Shown: positions 47,091 to 57,975 of the stretch, one piece after another | How the letters are laid out: the number at the start of each line of letters is the position of its first letter | How positions within the stretch are numbered: the first letter of the stretch is position 1 | From: Bidens hawaiensis | Lineage: Eukaryota > Streptophyta > Magnoliopsida > Asterales > Asteraceae | Reading direction: 5' to 3' | Assembly: GCA_021521415.1 (NCBI GenBank) | Contig: JAIQDT010003862.1 | Coordinates: 124,001-188,000 of the forward strand | Length of the DNA stretch: 64,000 bases | Notes under the pieces: model-generated | Told to the model about the DNA's origin: nothing | Seen by the model: the letters and a program-made list of their open reading frames with translations, nothing else | Databases searched by the model: none | Made by a program: the position numbers and the translations under genes

Positions 47091-48188
47091 TGTCTTGACC
47101 GTCGGTCACCACTGACAACCGCAGTTGTGTTGACTCAAACACATATCAGTCGTCACTAAGCTTAAGCTTAGGCTTTTTATTGCTTTAATGTTTAGTTGTG
47201 GGTATTGTAAGTTGATCATGTCGCGTATGCTAAAAGAATTATCGACTTATATATACACATACATATATATAGTAGATGTGCGGTATAAGAATTCATTGCT
47301 CGGACATAACCAGCACCTGATCGAGATATTAGTTTGATGAGTTTGAATCTCTCGGATCTGCGGTATCCACTAACGACAGCGATAACCGGAGCCCGTACTT
47401 TGGACAGAGAAGTGGAATTCGGTCATCGCTCCAACATAACGAGCAACTGATTGAGATATTAGTTAGGACTTACCTGAACATGTTGGCACGTATGCTGACG
47501 TGGGTTTAGGTTCGGTGTTGACGATGACATTAACATGTTTGTTTAAAGCTTTCGTTACCTCCGGCATAATACACAATGAAGGCACAAACTCAAACAACAA
47601 TCCATACAATAGCATTGTTGTTGTATGGATTGTTGTTTGAGTTTGTGCTTTTATTGTGTATCATAACGAAAGCTGTAAGCAAACGTGTTAATGTCAACTT
47701 CAACACCGAACCTAAATCAACGTCATCATATGTGTAAACCGGTTCAGGTAAGTCCGGGATAATATCTCAATCCATTGCTCGTTATGTTGGAGCAATGACC
47801 GAATTTCCACTTCTCTGTCCAAAGTATGGGCTCCAGTTATCGCTGCCGTTAGCGGATACCGCGCATCCGAGAGATTCAAATTCATCAAACCAATATCTCG
47901 ATCAGGTGCTGGTCATGTCGGAGCAATGAATTCTTATATCGCATGTCTACTATATATATGTCTGTGTTTATATAAGCCGATAAATCTTTTAGCATACGCA
48001 AGATGATCAACTTACAATACCCACAACTAAACATTAAAGTAATAACAAGCCTAAGCTTAAGCTTAGTGACGACTGATATGTGTTTGAGTCAACACAACTG
48101 CGGTTGTCAGTGGTGGCTGAAGGTCAAGATAGCTGGAGTTTGAAGACATCGAAGAGCCGGATTTGAGATGCTGATACCGAAAGCATCC
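47036..48188. repeat. Large inverted repeat with ~570-bp arms
   Basis: The left arm (about 47036-47611) and right arm (about 47623-48188) are reverse complements. At the centre AACAACAATCCATACAA and TTGTATGGATTGTTGTT pair perfectly around an 11-bp spacer. Outer parts include GACATCTCAAATC on the left and GATTTGAGATGC on the right. The right arm runs into the coding-like piece at 48168, so the repeat arose within or beside that gene. This is a foldback-type structure or long-TIR transposon; no target duplication was read. Confidence 0.8.
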
Positions 48189-49140
48189 AAGAAAGGGTTC
48201 GTATCGCTGCGTATCGTTTTGACCCCTCCGAGCGAGCTGGACCGCCTCCGTTGCGTCGGCATGCACATTGTGCGTTCGTTCCCTGGGCCCAACGGCCCGC
48301 AGGAGCGACTGGTGGCCGGGCCGGGGGCATGTGCGCCTTACGTCCCGTTGCCTTTAGTCGAGCCTCCCCCGGTCGCGACACCGGAGGTAGAGCTTGTCCA
48401 AGAGCCTGTCGACGCGGGGGAGGGGGCCGGCGGGGATTCGGACGACGGTGGTGACGTACTTGAGGATCCGGGCGCATCTCAGGTACGTTTTAATATATTA
48501 TCGTTTTATCGTTTCTTTTAATTCGTCCAGACGTATTAAACATATTTCTGTTGTTTTGTTGTTAGGGGTCGACGCAGCACGTTCCACGCACATATCGCGC
48601 GGTGCGTCTGGGTCCTGCTACCGACGCTAGGTTGCAGGCCTTGAGTGGGGGATGAGGCAGATGTCGCGCCAGATCGACTGGCTTGTTAGCAGTCGGGTAG
48701 CGGAGCTGTCTGGACAGCCCTACAGTGTGCCATTGCCACCCCCTCCCAGTTTTGACCACGAGGCGAGCACGTCTGGCGTGAGACGCGGACGGGGCGACGA
48801 CGGGGATGCCGCGGACGGTTCGAGGCCGAGGCGCAGGGGAGAGGACGACACCGATGTTGGCGACGCGTTCGGGGGGCTCGGCGGCCACGACGACGGCATG
48901 GGCATGAACATGGAGGACTTCATGTAGATTTTTATGTTCTAGTTATCGTATTTTCTTTTATTTGTACAGATGTTATAATGATTTTTGATATATATATGTG
49001 TTAACTGTTTTTCACCGAAATAATATTAAATATTAAATAAATAATTAATATATGATAATAATAATAATAATAACAAAGAAAAAAAATAAACAAAAACATA
49101 ATAAGACAAAATTGATGGTGTTTTCTAGAAACACAAATTC

Positions 49141-49170
49141 ATACGCCGCGTATAAACCTATACGCGGCGT
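49141..49170. repeat. Third copy of the GCCGCGTATA palindrome
   Basis: ATACGCCGCGTATA and TATACGCGGCGT are separated by AACC. Together with 45704-45735 it brackets the degenerate gene. Confidence 0.85.
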
Positions 49171-49466
49171 TTAGGCCGGTGTTTTAGGAAATGAGGCGGT
49201 TTCGCTAGAAAATCCGTTTTCAAATTTAACTTTATAACTTCTATTTCCGTAAAACTTGATTTAAGATTTAATAATGTTGAAATATTCAAACGTCAGTAAA
49301 TATTCAATAATAATAATAAACTTCGTCAGTCAGTTACAAGACAAAAAGATAAACAACCCATACAGTTAGGGTAAACACAAAACGGAACAACAACACAAGC
49401 CCACTTCACTTTGGTCAACGGCGGCGGTAGCTTTCTCTTCATCTTCCTCAAACTTCATTAGCAGGC

Positions 49467-52400
49467 ATGGAGCATGACTCTTCTCCCGCCAAAAGGAGAA
49501 AGATATTACATGATGTGGGGCCCAGTACTACTCAATCTAGTTCCAGAAAGAAGCTTCTTGCTCTTGATGTAAATGGGCTGCTTGTTGATATTGTACCAGA
49601 TGCAGATGCAGATAAACAACATAAACCAGATACAATAATATCATCAAAAGCAGGTTAGGCTTTTCGTTGGTTTTAAAAAACTGTGTTTAACTCGTACAGT
49701 ATTTAGTTCAAAAATGGTACAACATTGAATAGCTTAATCTGTAATTCCATATACATCCAACTTTAACTTAAAAAATAACCCATGGTACATTAATAAATAT
49801 CACACATGAAAAATAATTGAGTTAAATAGGAAGTTTTTACTTTGTATACGAAATTAATTGATTATAAAAGATGTAAAGAAACTAACCTTAGACTTGCATG
49901 ATACAAAATTGGTTGATTAACGCATCGTCTTTTACTGTATTTACTCGTTACAATTTATATGCGCTAGGTTAATAGTCATTTGAAAAAAAATATGGGCGGC
50001 AAAAAAATATCAAAAATCTCCGGGTGGATTTTTTTAAAACAACCGGCGGTACGATGTTCTAGCAAACCGTCCAAAAATACCGGGTTCTAAATACTGGTTG
50101 CTTTACCTAAATCTGGTATAACTGGTTCAACCAGCCGGTATGTACCGGTTTTTGAAACATTGGTTTTAATACTTTGTGAGTTGTAAGTGATTGTTGATTT
50201 GGATGCTGGTTTTGAGGTGTAGTGTTTAAGAGGCCATTTTGTGATGAGTTTTTGAAGTTTTGCTTTGAGAGATTTAGGGTTGGAGTTTGGACATCAAGAA
50301 CAAGGTGATTTGTTACTATTTTAGTTTGGGGCATTTACATATTTCCCCTTCCGAAACTTTGAAATTACATATTTCCCCAAACCATGCTTAAAGAGAATTG
50401 TACATTTTGCATTAAAAATTTGTATTTTGAGGAAATATGTAATTTCAAAGGTTTAGGAAGGGAAAATATGTAAAAATCCCTTTAGTTTTATATTCGAATG
50501 GGTCAATTTGGGTTATTTTTACTTTTGTCGAATGGGGATTTAAAAGATGGGAAAATGACGAAAATGTCCATTTTGACCGATAATATTAAAAAAAAAGGAA
50601 TAAAGTTGTCTTTTGAAATTACAAAAATGTACATGTTTTTAATTTCCACCAATCATAGTAGAAAACATAAACATGTCACCAATCACTGATAGATTAGACT
50701 CTCAGTTAAATGTCCTACCCCACTTTTGAATCTCTTGCGCCACATTTTAATTTAAAAGAAAATTCATTTTTTTAATTCGTGGAGTCTTTATGAATCTGTT
50801 GCATCAAAATGATTGAATCCGTCGAGCCGGATTGAAATTTGTTTCGTCAAACGGCACTTGTTGCGCTCTGATTGATCGCAATTTTATAAAGTCAAAAACT
50901 ATGTTGTTAATTTTTTGGTCAAAATGGATATTTGGTCAAAAGGCTCAAAATTTGGTCAAAAAACGACCTGCACGTTCGACCCATATAAGAAAATTTAACA
51001 TTTTGACATGTTTTTTTCAACCTGCTCACCGTGTTGTCATATTTTCAACTTTCTCCAGGAGGAATATAACACGAGTTCTTGACTTCCTAATGAAGGACAC
51101 TCAACATCAGTTACTTTTCTGTTGGGTAAGGCCATGCACTAATTATAATTTTTTATGTTTATTAACATGTGATTCATGTATTTACTAATATAATGAAATT
51201 TGGCTTTTGTGCAGGATCAATCTCACTGCACAGAGACCGGTTACAACACTATTGAGAACACCAATAAACCGTTGCTATTAAAGGAACTTAAAAAGTTATG
51301 GGAAAAACAAGACCCTAATCTTCCTTGGGATAGAGGAGTGTACGATGCATCAAATACACTGCTTTTGGATGATTCTCCATATAAGGCGCTACGCAATCCC
51401 GTAAGCTGTATTATTTATTTATTTTATTGTTGAGTGAATGTGCCAGTTTACTTCATATATCTTGTTTACATTTTCAGCCACATACCGCAATATTCCCATA
51501 TACTTACAGTTACCTAGACGCCCACGATAATGGTTTAGGTAAGTCATGTTGTCTTTTTTTTATATGGTTTAGGTAACTTCGTTTGTAAGCGAGCGTAAAA
51601 TGTGAAAAATAAAAATTGTTATAGATCTGGCTTGAGCTTCTTATGAGCTAAGCTTGAGCTTGACTTTTCAGCTCGTTAAAATAAACGAGCCATGCCGGCT
51701 TGTATAACTTCAAGTTTGAGCTAGGCTCGGCTCGTTTATAGCTCTAGTCTATTAGAGTTCCAGCGATGTATTTGTCGTTTTTGGGGTTTATTTATATTAT
51801 TATTTTGCCATAAGTTTGCCATATGCCCCTTATTTGGAGAGTTTACTTGGATGATCATGTGGTTATATTCTTCATTAATCTCACAGGACCTGATGGCGAT
51901 CTTCGTAACTATCTGGAAAGGCTGGCAGCATCTGATAATGTTCAAAAGTTTGTAGAGCAAAATCCATTTGGTCAGCCACCGATAACACGCGACAACATAT
52001 CATGGGATTTTTACCATAAGATTATTTGTTCTCGTTCGAGAAAGAAACTTATTGTTATTGATTTGGGCGGGTTGGTTCTTGATGTTGTAACGGACCCACT
52101 TGAAGGATATAGACCAGACACAGTTTACGGGTCAAGAGCAGGTTTGGATTCTTACTGTGATATTAGAAAATAACTAGCTAAAAGGGTAACAGGTCAAAGT
52201 CAAACAGGTCAAAAATGGATTGAAAATCTCGCTGAAAGACTATATTTGGTACATACGACCTTTTGAATCGTTTTATTCAGAGATTAAAATCTTTTGTTTG
52301 TAAAAGATTTAAAAGGAGACAGAAAACTGCTTACCCAAAGATCTTTTCAACCGTTTTGACCCGTTATCCAACCTAGTCATCTTGCCACTTCTACTTAATT

Positions 52401-55400
52401 ATTTTTTAATTTATTTTATATTGATGACTTTGATTATTTTGTTTTTTTTTTGCTTTTGCAGTGTTTAAGAGACCTTATTGTGACGAGTTCTTGCAATTTT
52501 GTTTTCAGACATTCAATGTAGGTGTTTGGACATCAACAACACGGTAATTTAATTAATATGTTCGATTTACTAGTATTTGACTATTTCTGGTTTTCTATGT
52601 GGTTTTAAGCAAAGTCAAGTCCTTTGTATGAATCATGAGTAGGGGTGTAAACGAGTCAATCTGATCCCGAGCTCGCCTAAGCTTGGCTTGTTTCAAGCTT
52701 TTAGCGAGACAATATCGAGTTGCTAATGAGTGGCTCGTCTCGTTTACACCCATAATCGTGAGTTACTATACTAACCCTATCTATATCTGATTATATATAT
52801 ATATTTGTATAATAATATTTTTTTTGTGCTTATAAGTATTTATGAACTTCATGCAGATACAATACGGAACACGCCCTTGACTTTCTCGTGAGAGACGCTC
52901 AACACAAATTGCTTTTCTGTTGGGTAAAGCGATTATGTTGCTTATTTCACTTTTGGCGCTTAATAATTATATGTTCCATTAATATTGATGATGTTTTTGG
53001 GCAGGATCTAGCCCACTGTACGGACACTGGTTTTCGTAGTGTTGAGAACATCTCCAAAAACATAATTCTAAAGGAACTTAGAAAGTTATGGGAAAAGAAA
53101 GATCCAAATCTTCCATGGGAATTAGGAGCGTATGATGAATCGAATACACTTTTAGTGGAAAATGTTTCACACAGGGGTCTGCTTAATCCCGTTAGTGTTT
53201 TCTTTTTATTATATTTTCGGTTCTTTACGGTTAAACTTATAAGTTAACTTTACTTTTTTTTCCCTTCTCATTTTCAGCCACATACAGCAATCTTTCCTTA
53301 CCCTTACCGTTACTGGAAAAGAGAAGATAATTCCCTAGGTAACTCGTTTTGAAGTTTTACCCAACGTGCTCATTTTGCCACATGTACGTAATAAGTACAA
53401 ATTAGTTTATATACTTGATGCGTTATTACAGGTCCAGATGGCGACCTTCGCGTTTATCTGGAAAGGTTAGCAGCATCTGAGAACGTACAAAAGTTTGTAT
53501 CGGAAAATCCGTTTGGTCAACGGCCCATTAGGGAGAAAAATTTATCATGGCCATATTATCAAAAGGTTATTAACGCATTCTCGTATAAACGTAAAACCTT
53601 ATCGGAACCAAAAACCGATGGTTCTACTGCTTTGGCTTCTCTGATCGTTTTGGAATCAGAAACTGACAATACTACTGATTTGGTTGGTCAAACCTTAACG
53701 GAACCTGAAATCAGTATATCTACTCCTTTGGCTGCTCCAACCTTATCGGAACCAGAAACCAGCACTACCACTGATTTGGTTGGTCAAACCTTAACGGAAC
53801 CAGAAGTCGGTAGGTCTACTGCGTTGACTGCACTAACCTTATTGGAACCAGAAACCGAGCGTACTACTGATTTGGTTCATCAAACATTAACGGAACCAGA
53901 AGTCAATACTTCTACTTTGGCTGCTCCAACCTTATTGGAACCAGAAACCGACACGACTGATTTGGTTGGTCAAACCTTAACAGAACCAGAAGTCAACACT
54001 ACTGCTCGGGTTGCTCTGACTGCTCCAACCTTATTGGGACAAGATACCAGCGCTAATATTGCTTTGGTTGGTCAAAGTCAAACTTTATCAGAACCAGAAG
54101 TCAACACTACTGCTTCGGCTGCTCAGATATTATCAGAACCTGAAACTTTGTCCGTACTTATCTTTGAAACTGTTTTCAAGAATTTTTTGTTAATAGTCAA
54201 ACAAATCATTATTCAAAAACCTCATTTTATTTATAGATTTATGTTTTACTTCTGGCTTCTAAATGGTTTGTTTGACTATAAATGCGCAAACTTTTATCTA
54301 ATTTTGTTTTTGAATAGTACATCAGGTGAAGTTCAAACTGATGCGGACAATGTAAGCTTGTGCACGCCACTTTCTGCTAAGAATAAGAGTTTTTCACAAA
54401 AAAGATCGGTGAGTTAACATACCCTCTTCCGATTGGTACTTTTTAGCGATTTACTAATCTACCCCTTGTGCAGGAAAGTAATTCTGCTACGAATGGTATA
54501 GGTAGCAAGGAACACGCTAAAGTTTTTGCGCCTGTTTTGGAAACAAGCGGATCTAATGATATTCATCAAGATTCACCTCACCATGATAAAATCATTACAG
54601 TAAGTAGTTATGCACTTTGAAACTTTAATAATAAGTTGAATAGTTTCCGGACAAAACTAGCATAATGTTGGACTTGTCGTTGTTGTTAATAGGGCAAGAG
54701 CCAGCAGAAAACAAAGAAGGAAAGACCACCAAAGATGGTGGATTTGTCGGTTGTGATGGTAAGAAACATTATTTATTGAGAGTGATATATTACAACCTAT
54801 TAATAGTATAAATAGACAAAATACGAAACTCTAATCCTGACGGTCGTAACCCTGATGAAGGTAATCCTAACATATTCTAACAAAGGTAAAAAAAAAATAA
54901 AATTTATAAGGCGGGTTTGAAGGTAATAAATATCATGAGTTTTCGGACAAAATTAGCAATAATGTTTGATTTGTCTTTGTTACCAGAAAACATGCGGGGC
55001 GGATGATGGAAAGAACAGTAAGAAAAGAAAGAGGGGAAAACCACAGAAGTTTGTGGTTAAAAAACCAATTGGTTTACTAAAAGGTACTGAATTAGATTTT
55101 TGATTAGTAACAAACAATATTTTTTTTATATATATTTTACCATCATCATTAATACCCCGAATTGACGCATTTTCACACGAGTTGAATTTATCATATTTAT
55201 TTAATTACATGTTTCTAGGAACTACTGATCTTGATGAACGGCCTCTATCTGGCTCGTGCGAAGGGACGCATCCACTTCCAGTTTTAACGAGTAAGTTACT
55301 TTAATTATTTTCACCAACATAACTTTTGGATTCATATTTTTTCTTCACTAAATTAATATTGTTTCTTTATTATTGGTGTACATAGGTAGTTCTTGTCGTA

Positions 55401-56014
55401 GTCCTCCTCACCACCACGATAAATCACTAAATCATGTCATTGTCACCGCCGACTACCAACAAGATTGGCCTTTTATCAAGCAGTCTTCAATCTGGCTGGC
55501 CATTGAATCTCTCATGGCACTAACACCGCCTCAAAAGCCGCATTTTTCACCATTGAAAAACGCAAAACAGTTTAATCGTGAGGGTTTAGCCGTTGGTCAC
55601 ATGGTCACGTATTTGAAACTCATTCAGAGGTTTTCATGCTTAAAACCCAATGATCCGGTTGATATAATCAACGACATTTTGGATACTTTAGTCGACTTGG
55701 AGCCTCATGGGTTTGATGTGGATTCATTGCGAAGCCGTTTAAACGAGTTGCTTTCTTTGAAACACAAAGTAAGTGAACATGATGCTCATAAAGAGCTTGA
55801 AAAGTGCAAACATGAAAAGATTTTAATGGAGAAAGAGATGAACCGATTAAAAGTGAGGATGCGTAAGTTGCAGGAAAAGATGGCGCAAAATAAGAGTATG
55901 GAGAAAATGAAAGACGAAGAAATTACGAGGTTGCAATCAAACTTGCATCTTGTTCGCAACCAAATCAGCGATTTGGAGCTTGTTTTTGAAACACTTGCAG
56001 CCACCCCTTTGTAA
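49467..56014 (+). CDS. Tandem FCP1/NIF-like HAD domains fused to a DUF724 domain, 17 exons, about 1010 aa
   Basis: Exons: 49467-49653, 50223-50304, 51059-51125, 51215-51400, 51478-51538, 51887-52141, 52462-52543, 52857-52923, 53005-53190, 53278-53338, 53432-54149, 54318-54408 (both borders of that intron uncertain), 54474-54599, 54693-54758, 54987-55083, 55219-55290, 55386-56014; phases agree throughout. Residues about 28-240 and 247-465 are two FCP1/NIF-type phosphatase-like domains (LLALDVNGLLVDIV, VFKRPFCDEFLKFCF, HQLLFCWDQSHCT; then LIVIDLGGLVLDVV, VFKRPYCDEFLQFCF, HKLLFCWDLAHCT). Exon 6 ends the first and begins the second, proving the fusion. The second Asp of DxDx(T/V) is Asn36 in one domain and Gly255 in the other, so phosphatase activity is doubtful. 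A linker of five ~32-residue repeats (DLVGQTLTEPE) follows, then KKRKRGKPQK (likely NLS). The C terminus (QDWPFIKQSSIWLAIESLMA, LEPHGFDVDSLRSRLNELLS, coiled coil) is DUF724, usually paired with Agenet domains. Nuclear role inferred. Confidence 0.9.
53650..54150. repeat. ~96-bp coding repeats encoding DLVGQTLTEPE units
   Basis: Five imperfect units inside exon 11 encode [DLVGQTLTEPExxxSTxLAxPTLxEPETxTT]-type repeats of about 32 residues. Length variation between units is in multiples of three, so the frame is kept. Confidence 0.88.
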
Positions 56015-56543
56015 AAAAGGTGGTGTTTTGGTTTTGACATTATTATTGGTAGATGTAGTACTCTAATGGTATGTTGTACTATGTTAATGTGACAAAGTTG
56101 TTCTATGTTGTTTTAAGTTCTTAAGTTGGGAATCGGTTACAGTTAGACGCGGAAGCCTTGTTCGGTTATCACTTGATGTTCTCTGGCTGATTGTGTGTGT
56201 TTGGTTTAAATAAAAATCATTTTTTATAAATTTAAAACCTTGGTAAAATCATGTTACAACGTGCTTATATATCGCGTATGATATCTATGTTTAAGTATCA
56301 CTAGACATGATGTCTTTTCGGATACCCTCTTCCTTTAATGGTACTAAACGCCACCCCTTGCAAAACAAGCGCGCGTTTAGTAAACACCATATCGCGTCAT
56401 GTATATTCTCACATTTCATAAGGTTTTATAGGCGAATGTATATGTAGAAACATTACTGAAGGGTATGGATGCATACAGATAGTAAACAATATGGTTTAAT
56501 GTATGTCTTTCATAGGGTTGGAGCTGATAAACGATATGACTTA

Positions 56544-56704
56544 GGGGGTGTTTGGGTGAGTTTTTAAAACTTGCTTATTTGCTTGTTGAAAAGCAAAATG
56601 TGTTCGGCAAAACTCCTTCAAAAGTTCAAATTGGTGCTTTTCAAAAGTTGTTTTTATTTTTCAAAAAGCAAAAAACACAATTTCAAAAGCTTACCCAAAC
56701 ACCT
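56544..56704. mobile_element. Tourist-like MITE, 161 bp, TTA target duplication
   Basis: The ends GGGGGTGTTTGGGTGAG and, reverse complemented, AGGTGTTTGGGTAAG are inverted and flanked by TTA (56541-56543 and 56705-56707), as in PIF/Harbinger-derived MITEs. The interior is rich in CAAAAG/CTTTTG. Confidence 0.75.
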
Positions 56705-56906
56705 TTAATTTACATTTGCAATCTCGATAGAAAAATACGGTGTGAGGCTGTGAACTTTGTTTTGTTTATTGTTATCATAGTTATCGCCGATCTTTGGGGG
56801 AGAGCTTTATACATAAGAGCCTATATTTCAATTTTCGCTTGGGGGCTTGGGGCACCTGCAATTTCAAAAAATAGGCTTTTTTTGGCCAGTTGCGTATATT
56901 TTATAG

Positions 56907-56939
<33 letters not shown>

Positions 56940-57810
56940 GGCTCAAATAAAAGTAATTAGTTTCTATGAATGGTAAGAATTAATAAATTTTTTACATGTG
57001 GCATTACAACTAAAGGTTAAAGAACAATTTTAGAAAACTATATCGGTTTTTTGTAATTTTAAATTTCAACCATTGATTAACATGATCCGATGACTATGAT
57101 TTATTCCTAGTCTTCCTAAGAAACTACTTGTGTTTAGGATAACCCTCCATATATATGTGTGTGTCTGAGAGAGAGAGAGGGGGGGGGGGGGGGGGTTCAT
57201 CATTGTTGTTCGCCTCTTGTTTGCACCAAGGACTCCACACCACAAACTTCAATCCACAACAAGAGAAGGCCACCACCCTCATCCCCCCTTTACCACATCA
57301 TTCGGACCTCATGTTGGGTTGCGCATTATGAATGCTCTAACAAATGTTCAAAATAATGAAATATAACTAAGAAAACCTCAAATATGATTCTAATAAAATA
57401 CAAAGTCTAGTTAACGTTGAAAAATCTTGAATTTTTTTTCAAAAAAGATGGAAAACAAATCATTCTATAACCAAAACCAAACAACCAACAAATAAAGCCA
57501 GGTACCCAAGATATCCCAATGCCAAAAAGTGATCTTATACGTCAGCTATCATAAACAGCTTCGAGTAACCCAAACCAATCATCTATTGTTCTTGAGAAAA
57601 CCCGATTAAAATCATATTTAAACTTGAAAACTTACAACCTTCAGCTCAAATCTCACATGTGGTCAAAGTTTCCCGACTCTCTCTATACCAGTTGAGCTCA
57701 AGCTGATTTAGTATGAACAAAACCTAAAACTCTAAGAAGAAAAATACAAAATCAAAACTTATGGTCTGTCTCACAAAATAATAACTCACGGCCACAGTTT
57801 CACAACCATG

Positions 57811-57820
57811 GACACGTGTC
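57811..57820. promoter_or_regulatory. G-box palindrome GACACGTGTC upstream of the At1g01500-like gene
   Basis: The perfect decamer contains CACGTG, a bZIP/bHLH binding site, about 155 bp before the start codon. The same decamer occurs upstream of the REVEILLE gene. Confidence 0.6.
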
Positions 57821-57975
57821 ACATACACTCCCGCCACGTAGACTGGCGCGTGATTCACCAGCTCCATCAAATTCACCCTAAAAAACAATAAAAATCCCCA
57901 ATTTCACAGCTTTCAAGTTTCCTCACAAACCCTTGAATCCAAATCCAAATCCAAATCACCAATTTCTCAAATCCA

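Larger units (their letters stand above)
45838..48926 (+). pseudogene. Degenerate transposon-type gene (possibly plant mobile domain related)
   Basis: Several plus-strand coding-like pieces fit exon borders. One ends at 46019 (PESDEEEPGYAANGHSDLNQ before GT). Another at 46482-46542 is bounded by AG and GT (VPDVRYTPEIQMRVSGTDVR). A third is about 48168-48480 (PYVPLPLVEPPPVATPEVEL, acidic, then GASQ before GT). The last starts at 48567 (GSTQHVPRTYRAVRLGPATD). The last exon needs a frame change near 48650 (run of G) to continue as MRQMSRQIDWLVSSRVAELS and an acidic tail ending GMNMEDFM and a stop at 48926. GC content is far above the surroundings. The design recalls tails of plant-mobile-domain transposon proteins, but I see no diagnostic core. 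A large inverted repeat interrupts it. Confidence 0.4.
56015..57975. other. Intergenic region with a MITE and TA repeat
   Basis: It holds the 3' untranslated region of the preceding gene, a Tourist-like MITE (56544-56704), a TA run (56908-56937), a poly-G run after GA repeats (57168-57196), and the promoter of the next gene. No gene was recognised. Confidence 0.6.
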
